Of a stretch of DNA of 5,389 bases, positions 1 through 5,389 are shown piece after piece (the first letter of the stretch is position 1; each line of letters starts with the position of its first letter). The stretch is from positions 1-5,389 of the forward strand of contig JAUILJ010000618.1 of the NCBI GenBank assembly GCA_030433055.1, read 5' to 3'. The position numbers and the translations under genes were made by a program. The notes under the pieces were generated by a model. It was not told the origin of the DNA. It searched no databases and was given only the letters and a program-made list of their open reading frames with translations. The DNA is from Polyangia bacterium. Its GTDB lineage: Bacteria > Myxococcota_A > Polyangia > Polyangiales > Polyangiaceae.

Positions 1-2760
1 CCCACACACGAGGTGTTGGTGGAAGAGAGCATCCTCGGTTGGAAGGAGTACGAGCTCGAGGTCATTCGTGACCGGGCCGACAACTTCATCGTGGTCTGCT
101 CGATCGAGAACATCGACCCGATGGGCGTGCACACCGGTGACTCGGTCACGGTGGCCCCCGCCATGACCCTCACCGACCGCGAGTACCAACGCCTGCGAGA
201 TCAGGCTCGCGCGGTGATGCACGAGATCGGGGTGGAGACCGGTGGGTCCAACGTGCAGTTCGCGATCAATCCCGCCGATGGTCGAGTGATCGTGATCGAG
301 ATGAACCCGCGGGTTTCTCGCTCGAGCGCCCTGGCGTCGAAGGCTACCGGATATCCCATCGCCAAGATCGCCGCGAAGCTTGCGGTGGGCTTCACCCTCG
401 ACGAGCTGGTGAACGACATCACCGGAACCAGCGCTGCGTTCGAACCGACCATCGACTACGTGGTGGTGAAGTGGCCGCGCTTCGACTTCAAGAAGTTCCC
501 CGGAACCGACACTCGCCTCGGCACACAAATGAAGAGCGTGGGCGAGGCAATGAGCATCGGCCGCACCTTCGCGGAGGCCGTGCAGAAGGCTGCGCGCTCA
601 TTGGAGACGGGGCGCGCTGGCTTGGTGAGCTTGACCGACGCAGTGGATTACCGTTTGGAAAAGCCGGTTCCGCCCAAGGGGCGGGACCTCAAGCACGATG
701 CGCCTCCAGAGGTCAAGCCGCGCCCCACGCTGCCGCCACCGTCGCAGGATGAGCTGCGCCGCTCCGTCAGCGAGCTGATTCGTGTGCCCACCGCGGATCG
801 CCTCTTTCACGTGGTGGATGCGATGCGCCTCGGAATGACCGCGGAAGAGGTCAATCAGGCGTGCGCAATCGACCCTTGGTTCCTACGCCAGTTCGAACGC
901 ATCGTGGAGCAAGAGAAGCGCATCGCGGAGGCTCCGGAGTTGACCCGCGAGCTGCTCTTCGAGAGCAAGCGCCTTGGCTTCAGCGATGCGCAGATTGCGG
1001 AGCAGCGTGGTCAAACCGAGGACGAGGTGCGAGCCCAGCGTGAGCGGCTCGACCTGTTCGCGGTCTATGGTCGGGTGGACACGTGCGCGGCAGAGTTCGT
1101 GGCGCGCACCCCGTATCTGTATTCCACGTACGAGACGGAGTCCGAGGCCGAGGTCACGACGCGCCAGAAGGTGATCATCCTCGGTGGTGGGCCGAACCGC
1201 ATTGGTCAAGGGATCGAGTTCGACTACTGCTGCTGTCACGCGGTCTTCGCTTTGCGCGAGCTCGGCTACGAGACGGTGATGGTCAACTGCAACCCCGAGA
1301 CCGTCAGCACCGACTACGACACCTCTGACCGCTTGTATTTCGAGCCCCTCACGCTGGAAGACGTGCTAGCGATTTGCCGCGAGGAAGCGTCTTCGGGCGA
1401 ATTGCTCGGTGTGATCGTGCAGTTCGGCGGACAGACGCCGCTCAAGCTCTCGGTCCCGCTGGAGAAGAACGGGATCAAGCTGCTGGGAACGACCGCGGAT
1501 GCGATCGACCGTGCCGAGGACCGGGAGCGCTTCGATGAGTTGCTCGCCAAGCTTGGCTTGAAGCGTCCCGAGGCGGGTATCGCCCGGAGCGTGGAGGAAG
1601 CCCTGGATGTCGCGAAGCGCATCGGTTTCCCGGTGCTGGTCCGTCCGAGCTACGTGCTCGGCGGCCGTGCCATGATGATCTGCTGGGCGGAAGAAGATCT
1701 ACTGCCCTACGCCGAGCTGGCCATGGAGGCGGCTCGAGAGGCTGGGACCCAGATCTTGCTCATCGACCAGTTCCTAAAGAACGCCATCGAAGTCGACGTC
1801 GACTGCGTTGCCGACGGGAAACGAGCGGTGATCGGCGGCGTGATGGAGCACATCGAAGAAGCCGGTGTGCACAGCGGCGACTCTTCATGCGTGCTGCCTC
1901 CTCATACGCTGCCGCCGAAGATCGTCGAGCGAATCGAGGCTCAGGCCAAGGCACTCGCGCTCGAGCTCGGCGTGGTCGGACTGATGAACACGCAGTTCGC
2001 GGTCAAGGACGGAGAGATCTACGTGATCGAGGTGAACCCTCGCGCATCACGCACGATCCCGTTCGTGTCCAAGGCAACGGGGCGGCCATTGGCGAAGGTC
2101 GCCGCCAAGGTCATGGTCGGGCGGTCGCTGGACGATCTCGGGATTCACGACGCCTACCTCCCCACGCACATGTCCGTGAAGGAGTCCGTCTTCCCGTTCC
2201 ACAAGTTCCCTGGCGTCGATACGGTCCTGGGGCCGGAGATGCGATCCACCGGTGAGGTCATGGGCATCGCGACCAACACCGCGCTGGCTTTCGGTAAGTC
2301 CCTCGTCGCGTCGGGGTTCAAGATGCCCAGCAGCGGTCGCGCTTTCATCAGTGTCCAGGACGAAGACAAGGGCCACGCCGTGCGGGTCGCCCGTCGTTTG
2401 CGGAACCTGGGGTTCCGGCTGGTCGCCACTCGAGGCACGGCCGACGCGCTGTTCGCAGCTCACATTCCCTGCGAGACCGTGAACAAGGTGCAAGAGGGCT
2501 CACCCCACGTGGTGGATGCGATGAGAGACGGCACCATCCAGCTCGTGGTGAACACGACTCAAGGTGCCAAATCGATCCGCGACTCCTACGCCATCCGACG
2601 CAACGCACTGCTCTCCAACATCCCGTACTTCACTACGATGGCCGCGGCTCTGGGTGCGACGGCTGCGCTGGAGGCGCACGAGCTGAACCGTGGGCAAACG
2701 GTGCAGGTACGAAGCCTTCAGGAGTGGCATCGCCGAAGCCTGGACTCGGTCCAGGCCTGA
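1..2760 (+). CDS. carB: Carbamoyl-phosphate synthetase large subunit, 5'-truncated by window edge
   Basis: CarB makes carbamoyl phosphate from bicarbonate, ammonia (supplied by CarA from glutamine) and two ATP, feeding pyrimidine and arginine synthesis in the cytoplasm. The frame is open from base 1 and reads PTHEVLVEES, so the GTG at 13 is internal and the true start lies upstream. By E. coli alignment about 199 residues are missing, giving a full length near 1118 against 1073. Numbering visible residues from base 1, the N-half ATP-grasp keeps HTGD (44-47) and EMNPR (E100, N102). The oligomerisation domain is roughly 250-375. The second synthetase half opens with LGGGPNRIGQG (394-404) and keeps RPSYVLGGR (548-556), Q665, E677 and N679. 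Ornithine-site equivalents H617, E619 and D627 are present. The C-terminal MGS-like effector domain (about 778-900) keeps K790, T810, T813, K829, N851 and T853, matching E. coli K954, T974, T977, K993, N1015 and T1017. A proline-rich stretch (about 215-250) is extra relative to E. coli. No frameshift is visible. Confidence 0.98.
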   Translation, partial: PTHEVLVEESILGWKEYELEVIRDRADNFIVVCSIENIDPMGVHTGDSVTVAPAMTLTDREYQRLRDQARAVMHEIGVETGGSNVQFAINPADGRVIVIEMNPRVSRSSALASKATGYPIAKIAAKLAVGFTLDELVNDITGTSAAFEPTIDYVVVKWPRFDFKKFPGTDTRLGTQMKSVGEAMSIGRTFAEAVQKAARSLETGRAGLVSLTDAVDYRLEKPVPPKGRDLKHDAPPEVKPRPTLPPPSQDELRRSVSELIRVPTADRLFHVVDAMRLGMTAEEVNQACAIDPWFLRQFERIVEQEKRIAEAPELTRELLFESKRLGFSDAQIAEQRGQTEDEVRAQRERLDLFAVYGRVDTCAAEFVARTPYLYSTYETESEAEVTTRQKVIILGGGPNRIGQGIEFDYCCCHAVFALRELGYETVMVNCNPETVSTDYDTSDRLYFEPLTLEDVLAICREEASSGELLGVIVQFGGQTPLKLSVPLEKNGIKLLGTTADAIDRAEDRERFDELLAKLGLKRPEAGIARSVEEALDVAKRIGFPVLVRPSYVLGGRAMMICWAEEDLLPYAELAMEAAREAGTQILLIDQFLKNAIEVDVDCVADGKRAVIGGVMEHIEEAGVHSGDSSCVLPPHTLPPKIVERIEAQAKALALELGVVGLMNTQFAVKDGEIYVIEVNPRASRTIPFVSKATGRPLAKVAAKVMVGRSLDDLGIHDAYLPTHMSVKESVFPFHKFPGVDTVLGPEMRSTGEVMGIATNTALAFGKSLVASGFKMPSSGRAFISVQDEDKGHAVRVARRLRNLGFRLVATRGTADALFAAHIPCETVNKVQEGSPHVVDAMRDGTIQLVVNTTQGAKSIRDSYAIRRNALLSNIPYFTTMAAALGATAALEAHELNRGQTVQVRSLQEWHRRSLDSVQA
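808..825 (+). repeat. 18-bp exact direct repeat, copy 1 (within carB)
   Basis: The 18 bases here (CACGTGGTGGATGCGATG) recur exactly at 2506-2523. Both copies are in the carB reading frame and encode HVVDAM. This copy lies in the oligomerisation domain and is followed by RLGM. The flanking bases differ at once on both sides. It is most likely chance convergence or weak internal similarity, not a mobile or regulatory repeat. Confidence 0.6.
2506..2523 (+). repeat. 18-bp exact direct repeat, copy 2 (within carB)
   Basis: Second copy of the repeat at 808-825, in the same reading frame and again encoding HVVDAM. Here it lies in the C-terminal MGS-like effector domain, just after the VNKVQEG motif, and is followed by RDGT. 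E. coli CarB has different residues at both places (IADAF and IQDRI), so the identity is particular to this sequence. Confidence 0.6.
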
Positions 2761-2809
2761 GCAAGCGTCGATCTCGTTACGGGCCTCGGATGGCTTCTCG
2801 AGCCGCCGC

Positions 2810-2841
2810 ACCCGGTGACTTTGTAGTCTCGCGGACCGGGT
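2810..2841 (+). terminator. Nested hairpin downstream of carB, possible 3'-end structure
   Basis: ACCCGGT (2810-2816) pairs perfectly with ACCGGGT (2835-2841). Inside it GACT (2817-2820) pairs with AGTC (2825-2828) around a TTGT loop, leaving a six-base bulge (2829-2834). This gives an 11-bp interrupted stem starting 50 nt after the carB stop. There is no U-tract after it, so it is not a classical intrinsic terminator. It could act as a 3'-end stabilising or pausing structure, or be coincidental. Confidence 0.25.
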
Positions 2842-3251
2842 CCCTGGGTCGGCCCGTGAGCCAGGAGGCGGAGCCTGGTGCGGGGCTTCCGTCACGCGTA
2901 GTGCTGGGCTGGTCGCCGATGTGTATGTGGCATGCGTACATGAACATCATTCCGTAAGGAATTGAACGCTTCACGGGTGCGCATCGTGTCGAGCTCCAGG
3001 CGGAGCAAATTTCGCCCAAGGAACTCAGTGTTTTGTTCATCGGGGCGCGCGTAGATGCTTGAGGCTTCAAGCAAAGTTCGGAGGCGCGAGGTGGTGGCTG
3101 GATGCAGAGCCGGACGTATCTGAACCTGCTTTGGATCCACGATCCGGCGGCGACAACGCCATGTGGATAACCAAACGCCAGTTCGGTTCGAGGTGGCCAG
3201 TCTCGCCGCTAGCAAGATAATCGACATCCCGCCAGACTAGTTTCATCGACG

Positions 3252-3282
3252 CTGACGGGGGTGTCGCGTAGGCTATGACTAG
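3252..3282 (+). promoter_or_regulatory. Candidate promoter just upstream of the FHA gene
   Basis: CTGACG (3252-3257) and TATGAC (3274-3279) resemble -35 and -10 hexamers, each matching four of six consensus bases, with a 16-nt spacer. The -10 lies only 3 nt before the GTG codon at 3283. There is no Shine-Dalgarno sequence before that GTG. If real, the transcript would start at or just after the GTG, implying leaderless translation or use of the later ATG at 3310. The word GACTAG (3277-3282) also occurs at 3235-3240 and before the kinase start at 4122-4127. Confidence 0.3.
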
Positions 3283-4122
3283 GTGTCCCACAAGCTGGCG
3301 CGCATCGAGATGGAACGGGCGGAGGGTAGCTCGCGTTACGCGTACTACTTGAGGTCCAAGAACCAGGAATTCCGACTGCAGCTCGGGGAGTGCTTTATTG
3401 GGCGCAACCCAGCCTGTCAGATCGTGTTGGTGGACCCACGTGCGTCTCGTAATCACGCGGTGCTGCGAATTACTGAGCGCGCTGTGGTTTTGCAGGACCT
3501 CGACAGTGCCAACGGCGTCTACTTGAACGAAGAGCGCGTCGAGCGCCCGGAGAAGTTGCGCCACGGCGATCGCATCGTGATCGGCACCCAGGAGTTCATC
3601 TTCGCGGTCGAGGACACCTCGCCCGACTCTGCCTCGATTTCCGTGGAGGAAATCAGCGGAGTCGTGACGCCGCCCGACGCACCCGTCATGTCGTCCACGG
3701 TCGACGGTGATCCGCTCGACTACCTCGGCCGCTTGGCGGACAAGATGCTGGCCCTCGGCCGCATCGAGGCCGCGGAGCGAGTGCTTGGCGCTCACCTGCG
3801 CGAGATCGAGAGCCTGGCTCGCAGCGGTGCGCCGGTCGTGCATACGGATCTCCTGCTGGCCGCGAAATACGCGCTGCGCCTGGCCGGCGCCGCGTGTGCG
3901 CCCGAGTGGGCGAACTACACCATCCGGCTCTACGCCCTCGCCCGTCGTCCCATGCCAACGGATATTTCGGGGGAGCTCGGCGCGTTGTTGCGCCGTGTCC
4001 CGAACATCGATCGGCAGCTGATGGTGCGATACCAGGAATTTCTGGCCGCTCACATGCACCAAATGACTCCAGCGGATCGGGAGCTGTGCCACCAGGTGTT
4101 GGCGCTGCCCCAGCCGCTGTAG
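3283..4122 (+). CDS. FHA domain-containing protein with helical C-terminal region
   Basis: A cytoplasmic 279-aa protein with no signal peptide or membrane segment. Residues about 20-110 form a forkhead-associated (FHA) domain, which binds phosphothreonine peptides. Visible FHA landmarks are FIGRN (G40, R41), the SxxH motif S55/H58 in ASRNHA, N77-G78 in SANGVYLN, and LRHGDRIVIG (92-101). A short acidic, Ser/Pro-rich linker (about 111-143) leads to a predominantly helical region (about 144-272) beginning DYLGRLADKMLALGR. I cannot assign that region to a named family, though similar tails seem to occur in myxobacterial FHA proteins (recollection, not checked). The GTG at 3283 directly follows an in-frame TAG (3280-3282), so the gene cannot start earlier. 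ATG at 3310 is an alternative that keeps the whole FHA domain. Neither start has a clear ribosome binding site. The kinase gene begins 9 nt after the stop, suggesting co-transcription and a kinase/phospho-reader partnership, which is inferred. Confidence 0.9.
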   Translation: MSHKLARIEMERAEGSSRYAYYLRSKNQEFRLQLGECFIGRNPACQIVLVDPRASRNHAVLRITERAVVLQDLDSANGVYLNEERVERPEKLRHGDRIVIGTQEFIFAVEDTSPDSASISVEEISGVVTPPDAPVMSSTVDGDPLDYLGRLADKMLALGRIEAAERVLGAHLREIESLARSGAPVVHTDLLLAAKYALRLAGAACAPEWANYTIRLYALARRPMPTDISGELGALLRRVPNIDRQLMVRYQEFLAAHMHQMTPADRELCHQVLALPQPL

Positions 4123-4128
4123 ACTAGG
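4099..4128 (+). promoter_or_regulatory. Candidate internal promoter before the kinase gene
   Basis: TTGGCG (4099-4104) and TAGACT (4120-4125) are separated by 15 nt and each matches four of six sigma70-type bases. The TAGACT overlaps the FHA stop codon and ends 6 nt before the kinase GTG at 4132, which would place transcription start on the start codon. The kinase has no good Shine-Dalgarno; AGG at 4126-4128 is only 3 nt from the GTG. The spacer is short, and read-through from the FHA gene is an equally good explanation for expression. Confidence 0.2.
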
Positions 4129-4131
4129 CCT

Positions 4132-5389
4132 GTGAGCGCACTGCCGCGCAAGACTTCAGCCTTGGATGGCCTCTCGCCTGGTTCCCGCCTCGGTCGCTAC
4201 CTGCTTGGGGAGCGCCTGGGTATCGGCGGAGCTGCGACCGTTTATCTGGCCCGGCTGCAAGGGCCGCTGCAGTGGCAGCGCATGCTCGCGCTCAAGGTGG
4301 TCCATCCCCACCTGATGGGCGATCCACGGTTCGTCGACATGTTCGTGGATGAGGCGAACCTCGCGGTGCGCTTGAACCACCCGAACATCGTCCACGTTTA
4401 CGAGCTCGAGCGCGTGGACGCTCAGCTGCTGATCGCCATGGAGTACCTCCACGGGCAGCCGCTGTCCGAGGTGTTGCTGCGCGCGAGCCAGCGCGGTCAG
4501 CCCCTCGACTGGGAGCTGGTTGCCTGGGTGGGAGCGCAGGTCGCCGATGCCCTCGGGTATGCGCACGAGGTGAAGGACGACGACGGGAACCCGCTCTCCA
4601 TCGTTCATCGAGATGTCAGTCCTCACAACATCTTCGTCACCTACGACGGCCACATCAAGCTGATCGATTTCGGCGTAGCGCGGGCGATGGGTCGCCTCGC
4701 GGAAACAGGCCATGGGCGCCTCAAGGGCAAGTTCCGATACATGGCGCCGGAGCAGGTCACGTCGCGCGACTTCGATCATCGCGTCGACTTGTTCGCCCTG
4801 GGCGCGAGCCTCTACGAGAGCCTGGCTGGCGAGGCGATGCTACGGGGGGACGACGAGGTCGAGATCCTGAACCAGCTGATCTTCGGAGACGCCCCCGATC
4901 TCGCTTCGGTGTTTCCCGAGCTACCGGAGAACGCTAGGGAGGTGTTCGGCAAGGTGCTGTCTCGAGACGTCGGGACCCGCTATCAGTCGGGTCACGAATT
5001 GTCCAAGGCGCTCCGCGAGCTCTTGCCCGCTGACCCGGAGCAATACGCCGCGCGCTGGGCGGAGGTCCTGGCCAGGTTATTCCCCGAGGAAATCGTCGCG
5101 CGAGGTGAAGCGCTGCGGGTGCTCAAGGAAGGCGACTGGCCAGCGAGCCTCGTACCTCCGGCTCTCGTGCCAGGTCTTGACGTCACCGACGTGGGCGACA
5201 CCCCTCGGGGCAGCCCCCCACCGGCGGTGAATGAGGCGACGGGTTTCGTGTACGCAGTCTCGATCACCGGACTCACCGGGACCGGTCTCGGGGAGGCCGA
5301 CGCGACGGATGCCTACCTCCAGCGCGCGCGCGCGCTCATCCACGACAACCCCCTCCTGGTGGGTTTCGGCATCAAGACGGCCCAGGACG
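4132..5389 (+). CDS. Hanks-type Ser/Thr protein kinase, frame running into a TrpA-like segment; 3' end off window
   Basis: Transfers phosphate from ATP to Ser/Thr of protein targets. The kinase domain spans about residues 20-295. It shows the glycine-rich loop LGIGGAATVY (29-38), catalytic K55, helix-C E74, HRDVSPHN (D161, N166), DFG (D179), APE (205-207), D219 in subdomain IX and R283 in subdomain XI. The HRD arginine is present. Serine stands where HRDxK kinases have lysine, a form I recall as common in myxobacterial kinases. The activation segment has T192. No transmembrane helix or extracellular sensor is visible before the window ends. After the kinase domain comes a helical tail (about 296-345), then a Gly/Pro-rich linker (about 346-366). 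From about residue 369 the same frame reads as TrpA C-terminal sequence with no stop. GTG 4132 is the only start that fits: the frame is closed at 4120-4122 and the next ATG (4282) lies beyond the glycine loop. The gene sits 9 nt downstream of the FHA gene in the same frame. Confidence 0.9.
   Translation, partial: MSALPRKTSALDGLSPGSRLGRYLLGERLGIGGAATVYLARLQGPLQWQRMLALKVVHPHLMGDPRFVDMFVDEANLAVRLNHPNIVHVYELERVDAQLLIAMEYLHGQPLSEVLLRASQRGQPLDWELVAWVGAQVADALGYAHEVKDDDGNPLSIVHRDVSPHNIFVTYDGHIKLIDFGVARAMGRLAETGHGRLKGKFRYMAPEQVTSRDFDHRVDLFALGASLYESLAGEAMLRGDDEVEILNQLIFGDAPDLASVFPELPENAREVFGKVLSRDVGTRYQSGHELSKALRELLPADPEQYAARWAEVLARLFPEEIVARGEALRVLKEGDWPASLVPPALVPGLDVTDVGDTPRGSPPPAVNEATGFVYAVSITGLTGTGLGEADATDAYLQRARALIHDNPLLVGFGIKTAQD
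5236..5389 (+). other. TrpA (tryptophan synthase alpha) C-terminal-like segment fused in frame to the kinase
   Basis: Codons 369-419 of the kinase frame read ATGFVYAVSITGLTG, then an acidic stretch, then YLQRARALIHDNP and LLVGFGIKTAQD. This matches the order of the TrpA C-terminal region: the GFxYxVS strand, the TG loop, a helix, and the GFGI phosphate-binding loop followed by T-x-x-x. TrpA normally cleaves indole-3-glycerol phosphate to indole. Here the first two thirds or more of the barrel, including the two catalytic acids, are absent, so this piece could not do that reaction. Recognition is from memory of the family, and only about 51 codons are visible. Similarity starts abruptly after a Gly/Pro-rich linker (TPRGSPPPAV). 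It could be a genuine fusion, a deletion scar or an assembly join. Confidence 0.75.

Larger units (their letters stand above)
2761..3282. other. 522-nt intergenic region without a supported gene
   Basis: This gap separates carB from the FHA gene. GC content drops to about 53% across 2941-3060, clearly below the flanking genes. Short inverted repeats visible here are: a nested hairpin at 2810-2841; CCAGG/CCTGG at 2861-2878; ATTCC-GTAA-GGAAT at 2949-2962; GCTTGA-GGCT-TCAAGC at 3057-3072; and GGATC-CAC-GATCC at 3133-3145. None is followed by a T-tract on the plus strand. Short open frames cross the region on both strands, the largest lying wholly inside it being a minus-strand frame of 111 codons at 2892-3227. 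None gives a recognisable protein or has the strong third-position GC bias of the real genes. I see no tRNA, rRNA, CRISPR or insertion-sequence ends. Confidence 0.6.

Noticed and set aside
13..15. GTG as the start codon of carB
   Set aside because: The frame is open upstream to base 1, and the residues there continue CarB similarity. About 199 N-terminal residues are simply outside the window.
2047..2895. Several minus-strand frames of 86-148 codons over the end of carB
   Set aside because: They overlap conserved CarB sequence, conflict with one another, and show no protein family features.
2941..3145. Short inverted repeats considered as transposon ends, attachment site or tRNA
   Set aside because: Each stem is only 5-6 bp. 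There are no target-site duplications, no transposase or integrase sequence, and no cloverleaf or CCA end.
3067..4092. 341-codon open frame on the minus strand
   Set aside because: Most of it lies antisense to the FHA gene, whose domain motifs are clear. Its translation has no recognisable domain, and long antisense frames are normal in GC-biased coding DNA.
4120..4134. Possible single FHA-kinase protein by read-through of the TAG at 4120-4122, since both genes share a frame
   Set aside because: A GTG follows 9 nt later at the right place for the kinase, and nothing in the context suggests recoding. A shared frame has a one in three chance.
4156..4779. 207-codon open frame on the minus strand
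   Set aside because: It is fully antisense to the kinase catalytic domain, which has all expected motifs. It is a codon-bias shadow.
5322..5335. Run of seven GC dinucleotides
   Set aside because: It lies inside coding sequence (alternating Ala/Arg codons) in GC-rich DNA. It is noted only as a place where assembly or sequencing errors are more likely near the window end.

Overview
The window is GC-rich bacterial DNA holding three plus-strand genes. The likely source is a deltaproteobacterium-type organism, probably Myxococcota (Polyangia-like). That is an inference from the GC-rich codon use, GTG starts, and a Hanks-type Ser/Thr kinase of the HRDVSPxN kind beside an FHA-domain gene, a style common in that group. 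Both ends of the window cut through coding sequence, so it looks like an internal slice or a short contig.

Bases 1-2760 hold the last ~919 codons of carB, the large subunit of carbamoyl-phosphate synthetase. About 199 N-terminal residues, by E. coli numbering, lie off the left edge. Catalytic, ornithine-site and nucleotide-effector residues can be placed in register with E. coli CarB. The main difference is a proline-rich insertion of ~35 residues before the oligomerisation domain. Bases 2761-3282 (522 nt) hold no gene I can support. They are locally lower in GC and contain several short inverted repeats.

Bases 3283-4122 encode a 279-aa protein with an N-terminal FHA (phosphothreonine-binding) domain and a helical C-terminal region of no recognised family. 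Nine bases later, at 4132, a Ser/Thr protein kinase begins on the same strand. The two probably form a phospho-signalling pair, in which the kinase phosphorylates proteins on Thr and the FHA protein reads such marks.

The most unusual point is at the right edge. The kinase frame is uninterrupted to the last base, but its final ~50 codons (about 5236-5389) read as the C-terminal part of tryptophan synthase alpha (TrpA): GFVYAVS, a TG..TG loop and GFGI. It is joined in frame to the kinase tail with no stop or new start between them. This is either a novel kinase-TrpA fusion, a deletion or recombination scar, or an assembly chimera near a contig end. The sequence alone cannot decide, and chimera or deletion seems more likely because only about a fifth to a quarter of the TrpA barrel is present.
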